Part shown: piece by piece, positions 27,501 through 38,952 of the stretch | Layout: each line of letters starts with the position of its first letter | Position numbering within the stretch: the first letter of the stretch is position 1 | NCBI GenBank assembly: GCA_013398175.1 | Contig: VZRZ01000211.1 | Span: forward strand, 501,026 to 565,025 | Origin: Climacteris rufus | Lineage: Eukaryota; Chordata; Aves; Passeriformes; Climacteridae | Length of the DNA stretch: 64,000 bases | Direction of reading: 5' to 3' | Position numbers and translations under genes: made by a program | Notes under the pieces: model-generated | Told to the model about the DNA's origin: nothing | Databases searched by the model: none | Seen by the model: the letters and a program-made list of their open reading frames with translations, nothing else

Positions 27501-29329
27501 ACTGATGCAGCTAATACTGGTTTTGTATTTTTATTTTTTAAAAGGCTCACTGGGATATATCAAGCTGAAAAAACCCAGAGATTTAGGAGTTGCTCCATGA
27601 GCATTAACCACCATAAAAATGGCAATTTCTGTGACAAGAGAAGAGCTACAGATGTGACTGTAACCTCTTATTTTTGTCCTTATGGTACTGCTACTTAAAT
27701 GACCATACCCCTAGGCAAGTAAAAATGATTGTTTCTCAGTTCTTGGTTTGGTTACTTAATATTTCACAAAAGTCTGTTAGCCCTGGCAATACATTATAGT
27801 TGTAAAGTGTTTACTTTGATGTAATAAGTATAATGTTATTTGTGCCTTTTTTTTTTTTTTTCCCTTCCTTCCTTAAATGCACTGAGTCCAAGCTGATCTG
27901 GAACATGATTCATATAATTATCAGATCAGCTGCTGAAATTCTTTCATCAAGTCAGAAGGGAACTGGCCACTTCATGTAAAGGGTAAGCAGCAGAAACAAT
28001 GATCCAAACAATGGCTCCAAAACACTAAATTAACATTTTCATCGTTCACAAGAAAGTTTGGTTTATGCTGTGATGAAAAAGCAAGTGAAGTTCTGAATGT
28101 CTTACTGCCTACAAGTTAATTTGGTTATGATTAAAATTACATGATACTTTAATGAAATTACAATGTAAAAGAAAAGTTTTTTTCTTAAGTTATTTTCTCC
28201 AAACTATAGCCTGAATAGTTGGTGTTTGACGAGCTATGACTACAACAACAGGAAAGAATTCAAAGGGGTTTTACAGTTAAACATTGTTTTGCAGACATAG
28301 GGGAGCTATATGTTTATCTGGCATCATTCTTCTTAATGTATTTAAGAGCAATGACTCTCACAGATATTTCATAGCTGTGTCCATAGATATAATTGCTGTA
28401 ATAACACAAACGGCCACTTGAATTTTCCAGTGCACTTCTAGTGATTGGATGTCTGATATTACCCCGTGTTTTGATTTGATAAATACCCTGAGGTGACTCT
28501 ATTTTGCAAACCTTGTTCATCTCTGCTATTAGTACAGTGACAGCTGCACAGCAGGGACACCCTCATGGCCACAAAGTTCTGGTAGACAGTAAAAGGACTC
28601 CCTCTGTTGGCAAATCTATGTGTAAATGTGAGATAAATAAGAATTATTGTGTGCATGTATTTTCCTGAGATACTTGAATTTTGTGAAATCTCAGCAATTC
28701 CATTAATGATATGATTAAACAAACAAAACCAACTAGCCACAATCTGCAGCTGAACTGTGTAAGCTTTGACACTTGCACAATGCTGGTGTATTTACATCTG
28801 AGTATCATAGTAAATATTTTCTCTTAACACATTTTTTCGTTCCCTGCTGTATAAGCAAATTAAAATTGATGGAAGCAGGAACGTCAGTGGCTCATATTTG
28901 TAGGTGTTAAGTATTTCTGAGGTGAAATAGTACAAGAAAAGAAAAAAATGCCTTTCCTTATTTCTAGGAGAGGGCTCTGACTCATCATGGAATGCATTAA
29001 GAATGACTGAAGTTCTGAATCTTAAACGTTAACACTGAGCTGTCATTCCTTTGTGCTTTGAGCCACCTCACATAATAGGCTTTGCTGATGGCAGCTGCTT
29101 TGTAAAAAACAACTTTTTTTTTTTTATTGCTTCTAAATATGAAAATGAAAGACTAGCTCAGGATACAATGAGGCCCTCTCCCTTAGAACTTCAATCAAAG
29201 GAGGTTTGCAGAGTTTAAAATAAGGATGAGGGGTGCAAAACAAGAAAACCAAAAGCAAACCAAACAGCATTTGAGGCCAACTGTAATCACCGACTGTAAT
29301 CCAACTGACTGGGTTGGAGAGAGAAGGAA

Positions 29330-29500
29330 ATAGAATTCCTTGGCAAGAGTGGGTGACCGTGGCAGCAGAGCTGCAGGGAAAGGAGGCTGCTGAGGCGCTG
29401 GGTGCAGCTGCAGGAGGCAGCTGTGCCGCGGGGCCAGCAGGGCCGCAGGGCTGTGCGCTCCCACACCACCAGGAGACTCTCCCTCCCTGCCGTTTGAAGG
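29330..29500. other. GC-rich patch in AT-rich DNA
   Basis: About 170 bases are clearly GC-rich (many gctgcag and gccgcggg-type stretches) in an otherwise AT-rich region. Several frames are open on both strands through it, which is a composition effect, and no known domain is seen. It could be a small regulatory island or an exon of a non-coding RNA. It lies 450 bases upstream of the coding-like ORF at 29,939. Confidence 0.35.
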
Positions 29501-29938
29501 CAAGCAAAGCAGTAGATGCTGATTCAAAGTATCAGCTAAGTAGGCAATGCTTGTTGGAAAAACGCTTATTCAGATCTGTATTTATCACCTTCGTTTTACA
29601 CAAACGCTGCTTCATTGCTGTCAATATGAATTGAAAACTGACTTTATCCAGTTTCAGTTAAATACTGTGTCATCCAGCTCTTGCAGGATCTGATCCCTAG
29701 TCTGTGGTTAGGGTGCTTACCTGCAAGGCTGGGCTGGGACACCTATGAAAGGCATCCTTTCAGAGCTTGCTTTTCTTAATAGTTGCAAAATATTTTAAGC
29801 AATCTTGGTTGAAAGGTCATCTGTGCTAAAGATGGCTTGAATGACATGGTTTTTCCTCAATGTGGGAAAGGCTCCTGGTGAGTCAGGGCTGAGTCATGGG
29901 AAGATTAAGCTACTTCTCTATGTGAGACGTAGTTTATT

Positions 29939-30109
29939 ATGTTCCAAGAGTTACACTCCAAAGAAGTGTTTTGCCACAGCAGGACGCTGCGGCAGCTGGA
30001 GGCACGGTTTGAGGAGGTGCTGACCCGTATCATTAGTGAGGTGAAGAAGCCCCTCAGAACTTGCTGTGCACAGATGACCCCCACAGGCATTAATGATCAG
30101 AAGCTCTGA
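29939..30109 (+). CDS. Unassigned coding-like ORF (56 codons)
   Basis: An ORF from ATG at 29,939 to TGA at 30,107-30,109. An in-frame TAG at 29,930-29,932 lies just before the start. The middle (about residues 15-42, RTLRQLEARFEEVLTRIISE onward) is predicted amphipathic helix or coiled coil with regularly spaced L, F, V and I. Codon use there is GC-rich at third positions (ctg, cgg, cag, gag, gtg), unlike the surrounding DNA. A cacag at 29,975-29,979 could be a splice acceptor, so only the part after it may be real coding sequence. I do not recognise the family. It may be a terminal exon of an unknown gene, a processed pseudogene fragment, or chance. Confidence 0.3.
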   Translation: MFQELHSKEVFCHSRTLRQLEARFEEVLTRIISEVKKPLRTCCAQMTPTGINDQKL

Positions 30110-30915
30110 CAAGTTACACTTGTAACTACAGTTTGAACTGTGCTTGTGTAGTCAGGAGATTTTTTTTTTTAATTAAGCCTTTCAATTTTGGCTAATAATT
30201 ACACAGAAGTGTTGTACATGTAGGATAGTTATTTTATGTAGTCCTCTTGGTTTTTATCATCACACTGAGGATATATTAATGGTATTTACCTCCATTGTTA
30301 GGGAAGGAAAGTTGAAGAATGGACAGGCTAAACTCACACACTAGGCCTATAGTGAGCTAAAATGACCCAGATCCTGATGTTTACTGAGTAGTCATCTTTT
30401 CATCTCCACGATGGTTTTGACATACTTAATAGAGATATAAGCTTTCCCCACAGAATTGCCACACAAATATGACAGAACAGCATATAGTAGATGAGGGAAA
30501 AGAAGAATAGTTCAATATGGTGTATTCTGACATGGGATTTAAAGTGAGGGAAAAAGAACAGAAGATACAGGAGAGGTTTCAGTTCTGGTGAATAGCACAG
30601 TAAAGGTGAAAAGCTGGGGATTCGTGAGCTGATGGGAGGAGTTAAAAGGTGTCAAAGCCAGAATCAAGGCTAAATGGAGTTTTGTGAGTGACTCGAAATC
30701 CCACCTTCTTTTTCTATTAGGAGTGCAACAGAAACATTGATGTAAGACAGAACTATGAACAGTTACATCAGAGGCAAGGTGATAGAAGAATTTAGATATT
30801 TGTTTCCCAAAATTCTTTCCCAAATTTACAGTGTAATGGGCACATCTTCTCTGAGTCAATGGTACACCATTTGTTGGCATCACCAAAAAATAGGCTTGGC
30901 TGAAGCTAGGTCTGC

Positions 30916-31238
30916 TGTGCAAACCTTGAGAAATTATGCTAAGCTGTATCTTCTCAGGAACCTAAAGAACTGGGGCTTACTGGGAGTTAACAGGACCAGT
31001 CCTAACTGGGACCAGAAAAATCTAAAACTTCTATGGCTGCACACCTGTATGTACACCAGAGAGGAGTTTGACTACAAGTCAATCACTTTACACTACGAGT
31101 ATCTGCAGCCCCAGAGCCTGTTGAGCTCTCCTGCATGGCAGTGGCTGCCCAGTGGTGATCTCCCCTTGAACAGGGGTGCCCCCTTCGAGGCCACTCCTCA
31201 AGATTGAGAAATCCCTTACCTGGCATCTGGAATCCACA
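30916..31238 (+). mobile_element. Possible solo LTR of an endogenous retrovirus
   Basis: About 320 bases that begin with tg and end with ca and read, by memory of style, like the R/U5 part of a short avian endogenous retroviral LTR. The GC-rich 3' part (gagctctcctgcatggcagt and onward) stands out from the flanks. No gag, pol or env remnant adjoins it and no clear target-site duplication was found. A perfect splice donor (aag|gtgagt, gt at 31,244) lies 5 bases after the end. The overlapping 150-codon ORF is not regarded as a gene. A repeat-library search would decide. Confidence 0.35.
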
Positions 31239-31244
31239 GCAAGG

Positions 31245-34200
31245 TGAGTGATGTTTTAGCCATACTATACAGAAGCTAGCTTAATTATTAGCAGTGTAAT
31301 AAGTGGTAGAGTGTTTGACCGTGTTTTCATTATTGTTTAGTAACAGTTTAATCATAACCATTAAATCATTGTTTAATAGAACCTTTTGGTTAACACAGCA
31401 ATAATGACTTTCTTAATAGTTTGAAAACTCTTTGATACTGCTGAATGCCCAAGTTGCTTTGCTCTCTGCTTCCTGAAGGAGAAAAAAAAAAAGGTAGGTA
31501 TTTGTGTTTACATCATATTAAGTTCCACCCTGAAACTTTGTGGACCTGGAACGTCATTTATAATAATGAAGTGAACAGCTCAGAACGGTATTACAAATTG
31601 CCACAGTTGATACATAGGCATAAATGGCTCATCTAGAACCCATTCAGATGGGGTTCCCAGTCAACCAAGTGAATTGCATTCAGCAGTACTTAAAAATACT
31701 AGCAAATATTTATCTATTTCCCCATACTGGGAGCTTAAACTCTGCAGGTGTAGGTGGAGTACGTGTGCCAGGGCCAGCTCAATCTGTTTCTGTGAGTTCC
31801 TTTTCCTGTTGGCTAACTCTATGACTTGGAATTAAATGCTGATTGGAGGTCAGAATTCAATTTTACACAAAATACAACCCAAAACAGAAAATCTGAATAA
31901 TCAGTAGAAAATCTGGTCTGTAAAGGGGGGAACCAGTGACTTCTGTGAGTGTGGCAGTGTCAGCCCACCAAAGTCAGTGGGGCTATGCCCACCCAGCAGT
32001 GAAACACAGACTATCCAATTGTAACACTTTAAGAGTTTAGTGAGAAGTTTCTTCTAATAAAAAATGGAAACTAAAGCACTTCCATCTGTTAGTCCTTGAT
32101 GAAAATGTTTCTTTCAGGGCTATATTCTGCTGCATGAGGAGGGTAGTGGTTTACATGCAAATGCGTACTTGACATCCAATTCGCTCTCACGTTATTGTGA
32201 ATGCCTTTAGTAACAATGGAAATGCTCAGATTGACAGCCTCACAGATCAAAGCTCACAGCATGATGGGTTTGGGGAAAAGACAAATACATGCAAGAAAAT
32301 TATTTTACCAAAATCTTTTATGCTAAAGATCTACCCAGATCTAAGGCAGATATGCTTTGATAATGTAGTTTGTGCAGTCCATCACAAGGTCTGGCTCAGT
32401 TATGAAATGGCTGTAGTTTTGCATTCCTCAGCATGCATCAAGTGGACCCATAGGCTGTATTACCTTTATTCCAGACTAGTGGCAGTGCAGAGACATTAAA
32501 CAATGCAGTCTCCTATTGCAACACTAGTGCACTGGGGAAATGAAGCTGGACTGCAGAAGTCAGTTCAGCTAAGCCTGCCTCTGAGCAATGGAGTTTAAGC
32601 AGCAAAATTTTCTCAGGAGTGTAACACAGATTGAGGATAATGCTGCTATCTAAATAACATCAAGTCTAATACACTGACAGGTACAAAGGACCTGTGGAGG
32701 AACAAGCAGGGAAGAGAAATCCAAGTACATGATATTGTCTTGCAGGAATCTGGTTTAACTGAAGGCCCAGTTATGAAGAAGGAAAACAGGTTCAGGCTGA
32801 CCAAGTTAGAAACCACATGCATATAAAAGGAAGTATAAAATGAATAATAATATAATTCTAAAATCTCCATCACCTGACAGGACTGTAAAAAAGTGAACTA
32901 CAAGCCAGCATGACTGTGAAAGAACTCCTTTTCTCATAAGAGAGGGTTGACAAATGATGCATATCCATTCCTTAGGGCTCAAAATGAATCTAGGCTGTAT
33001 GTACAAGTATCTTCAGAGCATCTGAACCTCATCAAATTCATGCAGGAAACCTGTGGGGTAACCCGGACCATTTGGCTAGAACTCCCAAAAATATACCACA
33101 CACTGACTGGTACTTGAGGTTCCTAGACTGTCTGAAAGACAGTGTTATAATGCTTGCAGATTTTATTTTATGTTTTCTTTTGTATTTTCTGCTTGCTTTT
33201 ACTATGTAAATGCTCAGGTTTTTTCTTTTTGAGTTTTCAACAGTGGAATATTTTAGTAATGGAAATGAAATGCTGTAAAATGAATATGGAAGACAGTACC
33301 TGTGAAATCAGGAGTGTGGCTGTGGAGTTGTACTAGTTTTCACCACTCAGCTCTGGTTTTTGTGCTATTATGGCACAAATCCACTTGGAAAAGTACAAGG
33401 CTGGAGCTGAAGTTTGGAAGGGGCACTAGGAAAATGCAGTGCTTGCAGGAAATGCTGCTGTGATTTTTGTGGGTTCTCCCACAAAGGCCTCTGTTTCAAC
33501 TGGTACTAAGTTAGTATCAGCATAATGTCAGAAAGCAGTATGACTGTGCTTGAGATGACAGGCAAACTCTCACCCATAGCAACACTAAGGATTCTAGGCC
33601 TCATTTCTGCTTCATTTTTGACTGTGGCATCACTCTCCATATGCATTTGGTTTGAAATCCCAATACAGAGTGACAGCTTTTTATATGAGTAAAAGTAAAC
33701 CTCTGTTTAATTGAACAGCACATGGTGCTTGGGGGTGGGTTCTATCCTGCTTAAACACTAGTTTAAATATTAAAACCCAAGAGTCTGGGGAAAAAAAAAT
33801 TAAAATTAGCTGATAGGCTTCCTGTAACTTTAACTGGAGAAAATATTCTTGTTTTCCTCTCTGTATTAGCTGCACAGCATGGCTTCCACAGTTACCTTAG
33901 GAACTGTGTGTTGGAGTGGTTCCATTTGCAGTCTGGGCTTAGGATTCCTAAATTGAATTGATTGAAAACCAGTCTTAAAAAATATGTATATAATATAGCA
34001 TATATATAATAAATACATGTAATAAAGTGCTTTATACTGCACGTTTCTGCATGCTTTTCTTCTTGTAAACTCTTAAAGAAAATTCCTGCAGTTATGTTCT
34101 GTTCCAGAGAAGTTGTCAGTGAAATTGTGACATGGTATTTACTTTACCAGTTAACTGTTCTAATGTACATTTTATATGAAATGTGTTGCAAAGATATAGA

Positions 34201-35216
34201 GATTCCCAGTCAGAAATATTAAGGTTCTTAGATCTATGTATGTAGTAGGAATCCATGATAAAGTTAAGCTGATCTAACAAGGATCAAAGAAAGCCTTGTT
34301 GGAAGTGAAGGGTGGAAAGGAGAGGGTGACCTTGTCCCTTTTTGGTAGCAACTATACTATGAATGTCTCTGTGGGAGTATCAGATGTAATTCTGCTGCAG
34401 GTGAGCAGAAGTGGGCTTTATGTGGAGTTCCTGCTAATATCTCTTTACATTTCAATAAACTCAAAGGAAAGCAATAATCTAATGTGCAAGTTACATCTAG
34501 CTCTGTAACTTTGAAATTTGCATACCCTCCTCTTGAAAATGCTTTCCATAGTTTATGTAGCTGTATATTTTTATACATTTGGGGTGACAGAAATTGAAAC
34601 TTTTCACATTATACTTTGTCACGTGTTGAAATCAACGACCTATGAGGTATTAAGTAGAATTAAAGGGAGGAAATAGTGGGTCAAGGGGTTACATAAATAC
34701 ATTGCTGAAGCTACATATTCATCCTTGCAAAAAATACAAGCGAATGACACGTTTTTATTTAATGCCCTGAATGTTCACTTGTGGGACTTACCACTACATG
34801 GCTGTATGTTTCTGCAGAAAAAGGAACATACTAATATACCAAAACAGGTGAACTCTGTGGTGATGTTTTTTTAATCATGAACCACTTCTTTATGAGGGAC
34901 CTATCAAAAGCATAATCCATACTTAATATTGACACAGGCATCCTGTTTGATATTTAAGAAACTCTTGCATCTCTTCCATATAATTCCTTCATGCATGTGT
35001 CAAAAATATGTGATCCACATGAAAACATTATTTCTTCAGGTACTGATTATTCTGATTCTCACAGTCTCAGATTTTCGCCAAGGAATGCTGTGAAATTCAG
35101 TGGGTTTACTGATTTTTGTCAGGTTGAATAAAGCAGGGGAGAAGGTTTGCTGCTCTACTCTAAAAAATAATGTAAGGTCCTTGTTGTAATTTGTTTGTTT
35201 TTTTTCTCCTCTGCAG
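31245..35216. other. Stretch without recognisable gene
   Basis: AT-rich non-coding DNA with no recognised repeat, RNA gene or coding exon on either strand. A TA-rich patch lies at about 33,985-34,020. All ORFs are short and without familiar domains. Confidence 0.6.
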
Positions 35217-35322
35217 TAATGGAGATCTGCTTCTTCCTCTAGGAGTAGAGACATGAGTGTCCTTTTCTCCAAGAGTATCAAGAATCCTTTTGCCCTGTGG
35301 TGATGTAAGAGAAGTGGATCAG
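35217..35322 (+). other. Candidate non-coding (5' UTR) exon
   Basis: A 106-base segment with textbook splice signals on both sides: a long pyrimidine tract ending ctcctctgcag (AG at 35,215-35,216) and the donor cag|gtaaga (GT at 35,323-35,324). It is on the same strand as ANXA11 and lies between CpG island A and the ATG exon. No frame is open throughout. It contains three short upstream-ORF starts, beginning MEICFFL (7 codons), MSVLFSKSIK (16 codons) and ATG-TAA. It could be an alternative 5' UTR exon of ANXA11 or an exon of a long non-coding RNA. No transcript evidence is available, and splice-like pairs do occur by chance. Confidence 0.35.
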
Positions 35323-36546
35323 GTAAGAACCCCAACAGCCATAGAACTTGGCACTGAATGAATAGTGAAGCCTTAGTCAAAACATTCCTATTGCTAACAA
35401 AATTTTCCTCAGTGCTTGTTTTTTTTTGCCTCAGAGGCACTTGGGGAATTCAGGCTCCATCAACTATGACTATGGAAGTTAAAACTATTGTTCTAGGCTG
35501 CCTATATTTTCAAGCAGGCTATGCTATATTGCTTATACTTGGATAACTTTTCAGAGATTTTCATCATTTTTATGATAAAATATGCTGCCAAAGCTACTGC
35601 ATTATGTGAGGGGTTTTTTTGCTGACAGGTACATGTGCTGCCTATAACAGTTTTTGCAGAAAAAGGGATTTGCTCCAAAAAGTATGGGCTCAGAGGTTAT
35701 CAGTCCTGTGGAAAAACTTCCAGAAATAAAATATGTCAAGCAAATATCTCACTCCCTGAGTATCTGAAAATGGCAGGTAGTGAGGTTTCCATACAACGAT
35801 TTCTTTGTCAGAAGAATATTCCATATGCTGCCAGTTTTCTGTTTATGAATGCAGCATCAAAGGTGTGGGACTTCCAGTCACTGAGGCTGGATAAATAGAG
35901 GGATTCATAGAAGTGAGCCAAATCTGGACCTTGGTTAAACCCAAGGAACATTGCAATTGACTTCAAAGTGAGCACAACCTGGTCTGGAATGAATACCAGG
36001 CTGGTTGCAGCAGTACAAACTTCCTCATACATCCCTTCCAGCCTAAGCAGGATACTCAAAGGGCTTTTCTACATGAAAAAAATATCAGTATTGAAGTTGT
36101 AGAAATATGAGTTTGTTTTTTTTCAAAGTCCTGCTGGAAGAAGAAATAATGCTTTGTAGAAGTTGCTGTGTCCTCATCTGATGGCAGCAGCCACTCCTCT
36201 GAATGGGTCCTAACCTGTTAGAGTCAAAGTTACTCTGGTTAACAGAGCTCTTGTGTTAGACCTGTAGCCCCTTTTGGCTGACACAAGTGAGAGGCGTTTA
36301 ACTCCTAAGAGAAGCAATACCCGCAGATTGAGAGCACAAAAATCTCTGGCCTTCTTTCCATGTGAGCTACTCTGGACACATCTTCATTTCTCTATCTGCC
36401 TGCATAGTGAACATCAAACTACACTCTGCATCAGAACCTGCATTGATGTTTATCCTTGCCTATTAATCAGAAATGCCTTTATCAGTGAGGCTTAAGATAA
36501 TCTAGGTATGAATTTATAATTTGTGCTAAACCACAATAAGCTAATA
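35323..36546. other. Stretch without recognisable gene
   Basis: Non-coding DNA between the candidate exon and the solo LTR. At about 35,920-35,965 a short piece (ccaaatctggacctt ... attgacttcaaag) faintly resembles old amniote SINE-type sequence, but it is too short to call. Confidence 0.55.
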
Positions 36547-37101
36547 TGCTGGGTTTGGCTGAGGTGGAGTTTCTCTTAACAGTGGCTAGTGTGGGGCTGC
36601 ATTTTGGATTTGTGCTGAACACAGTGGTGATAATACAGGTATGTTTTTTTATTGCTGAGCAGGGCTTGCACAGAGCCAAGGCCTTTCTGCTTCTCACCCC
36701 ACCAGTGAGGAGTCTGGGGGTGCACAAGAAATTGGGCAGGGGACCAGCCAGGACAGCTGACCCCACCTGACCCCAAGGGATATCCCAGACCATAGGATAT
36801 TGTGCTCAGTATGTGAAGGTGGGGGAGACATTTGGAGTGATAGCATTTCTCTTTCCAACTAACTGTTATGTGTGATGGAGTCCTGCCCCACTGGAGGTGG
36901 CTGAACTATGGGAAGTGGAGAATTCATTCCTTGTTTTTCTTTGCTTGTGTGCATGGCTTTTGCTTTCCCTGTTATACTGTCTTAATCTCAATCCACAAGT
37001 TTTCTGGCTTTTACTCTTCTCATTCTCTCCCTGATCTTGCTGGTGTGGCAGTGAGAGAGGCTGTGTGGGGCTTGACTGCCGGCTGGGGTTAAATCACGAC
37101 A
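36547..37101 (+). mobile_element. Solo LTR of an avian endogenous retrovirus
   Basis: About 555 bases resembling a common avian endogenous retroviral LTR. Recognisable blocks run in order: gggtttggctgaggtgga near the start, gtgctgaacacagtggtga, a proline-codon-like gcttctcaccccaccagtgag block, ggacagctgaccccacctga, cattccttgtttttctttgc, and the 3' end gctggggttaaatcacgaca. The TATA-type and AATAAA-type positions look mutated, the 5' edge is worn, and no internal retroviral genes are present. It is therefore a solo LTR left by recombination and probably inactive. It is in the same orientation as ANXA11, about 0.9 kb upstream of CpG island B. Identification is from memory of the family's appearance. 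Confidence 0.75.
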
Positions 37102-37955
37102 GCCATTCTTATATTCAAGCACACCTATTCACCTGCTCTGGACTACTTTAAGTGTAGCTTCCTCCTGTGAGTGTGGCCTTGGCCTCTGTGGTGACAGTTA
37201 AAATTTTGATGAGGCAGGGGAAGAAAATTGGCAATTTCTTTAGTTCACTCAGTTTTATTTCAATGATTGGCCATTGTGGTATGTGAAAGTTGTGTAGAGG
37301 AGAAAAAACCCAGCCCCTCCGCTGAAAGCTGTTGGTGGTTGAACAGGATGCTTTAAGTGTGCACACATCCATCCAATTTAGTTTCATTTTAAATTAAATT
37401 GCCTGTTACAAAACATACATATTAGGGAAGCAAGTTTTGGAAAGGAGGTTCTGGTCCTGTTCACAAAAATCCCATCTGCAATGTCAATTTCATTCCCCAC
37501 CCAAGTTGTATAATACTGTGATTCAGTTAGATAATGGTGTGTTTGCTATTTTGATTAGTGTCTTGGCAAACGAAATTTATTTGGAAAATGTTAGCACTTT
37601 TTATTTTTCATTTTTATTATCTTGGTTTGTCTCTCTAAATGCTTCCATGTGAGCAACTTCACTCATCTTTAAAGAATGCATGTAGGAAAAAAAAGATTTA
37701 TTGAAGCCTTTAGCTATTACTGCTTGCACTAGAAAAGGTCAACACGAACAATCTCCTTCCTCTGGATTTTCTGTGGAATTTTACTTAAGGAACAGTACGT
37801 TATATATAACTAAATGGGGGTTTCTGTGCCACCTTGTCTGGAAAGAATGTTTTCTGAAACGCCTTATGAATTCCTGCTGACAACAGTCAGGGGTTTGGGG
37901 TTTAAATCCGATGTTGTGTTGAACGTTTCCAACCTTGACTGGAACCGTAGCTTCC
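37102..37955. other. Stretch without recognisable gene
   Basis: AT-rich DNA between the solo LTR and CpG island B. It includes ttatatataa at about 37,800. No exon or known repeat is seen. Confidence 0.55.
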
Positions 37956-38720
37956 TGGATTTGGTTCTGCCGTGCCCGTGTCACCCGGTCCCTCAGGTGA
38001 CGCTGTGCCTTCGGGGAATGCCCAGGCTGCCCACGTGGCGGGGGGAGTTACCTTTTTTTCTGTGTGTTTTGTTTTTTATGAAACCGGGCCCCTCGCTGAA
38101 GCAGCCTCTTGGTCAAACCTGTTGTGCGGTTTACAGCCGCGGCCGGCGCGGGCCGGTGCCAGCTCTNNNNNNNNNNNNNNNNNNNNNNNNNNNNNNNNNN
38201 NNNNNNNNNNNNNNNNNNNNNNNNNNNNNNNNNNNNNNNNNNNNNNNNNNNNNNNNNNNNNNNNNNNNNNNNNNNNNNNNNNNNNNNNNNNNNNNNNNNN
38301 NNNNNNNNNNNNNNNNNNNNNNNNNNNNNNNNNNNNNNNNNNNNNNNNNNNNNNNNNNNNNNNNNNNNNNNNNNNNNNNNNNNNNNNNNNNNNNNNNNNN
38401 NNNNNNNNNNNNNNNNNNNNNNNNNNNNNNNNNNNNNNNNNNNNNNNNNNNNNNNNNNNNNNNNNNNNNNNNNNNNNGGACGTGGCCGAGGGGCCGGGGC
38501 CGGGCCGGGCCGGGCGGACCCGCGGCGCTGTGGGCCGGGCCCGTGTCCCCGTGGGGACGGGATCGTGGGGCGGCAGGAGCCGGGGCACCGCGGGGTGACA
38601 GGCGGCGGCTCAGGGCAGGCACAGGGGAGGTCGGGCCCTGCGGCAGCTCTGCGCACCTCCTGTTTCCTGGGGAAATGGAGTGGTTTCGAAAGAAAAGTCG
38701 TGTTTTGCTGTTGTAGTTGC
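37956..38720. promoter_or_regulatory. ANXA11: CpG island B, candidate ANXA11 promoter
   Basis: GC content and CpG density rise sharply from about 37,960, peak around the gap (for example ccgcggccggcgcgggcc before it and repeated gggcc units after it), and fall off by about 38,720. It lies 8.2 kb upstream of the ANXA11 start codon on the same strand, with no other gene between, so it is the best-placed candidate promoter. The first exon and its donor may be in the 311-base gap or in the GC-rich flanks; I could not fix them. It could equally serve an internal alternative promoter, with island A as the distal one, or a divergent non-coding transcript. Confidence 0.6.
38167..38477. other. Assembly gap (311 N)
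   Basis: A run of 311 undetermined bases in the centre of CpG island B, probably a GC-rich segment that failed to sequence. Any ORF that appears to cross it is meaningless. Confidence 0.99.
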
Positions 38721-38914
38721 AGTTCTGTCCTTTGCCTGTGCCCGTAGTTTGTCTTGAGCTTGTAACTGACGTGTACGGTTGTCAAGGGAAAGTAGCCTAA
38801 GATGGTAGGCTGGCCATTACGCAATGCTATTTCCCCCCCGAAGGCCTCTTTCTGTAAGTTGCTCGTAGTATGCTTTACTTTTTCTTATACCACATGTACT
38901 TAAAATGTCTTAAA

Positions 38915-38952
38915 ACTTCAAGACACTTAAGCGTCCTTAAGTGTCTTCAAGT
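38915..38952. repeat. Inverted repeat, 17 bp arms, 4 bp loop
   Basis: The arms acttcaagacacttaag (38,915-38,931) and cttaagtgtcttcaagt (38,936-38,952) pair with one mismatch in 17 around the loop cgtc. The central 10 bp of the stem are perfect. It lies about 200 bases past CpG island B. The arms and flanks repeat CACTTAA/TTAAGTG-like words, the core of NK2-class homeodomain sites. It could be a transcript hairpin or a cluster of binding sites. Confidence 0.85.

Larger units (their letters stand above)
16886..29330. other. Long stretch without recognisable gene
   Basis: AT-rich non-coding DNA. It contains a possible worn CR1 fragment at 17,624-17,850 and an ATA microsatellite at 18,496-18,510. 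Scattered ORFs of 60-125 codons have no recognisable domains, AT-biased codon use and no supporting splice structure. Confidence 0.6.

Noticed and set aside
29690..29740. Segment ggttagggtgcttacctgcaaggctgg resembling a tRNA D-arm (box A)
   Set aside because: No matching box B, cloverleaf or terminator nearby; at best a tiny tRNA-like relic.
30755..31207. 150-codon plus-strand ORF
   Set aside because: It overlaps an LTR-like segment, shows no known domain and has ordinary non-coding codon use.
37814..38824. Long ORFs on both strands across the 38.2-38.5 kb gap
   Set aside because: They are open only because 311 N contain no stop codons.
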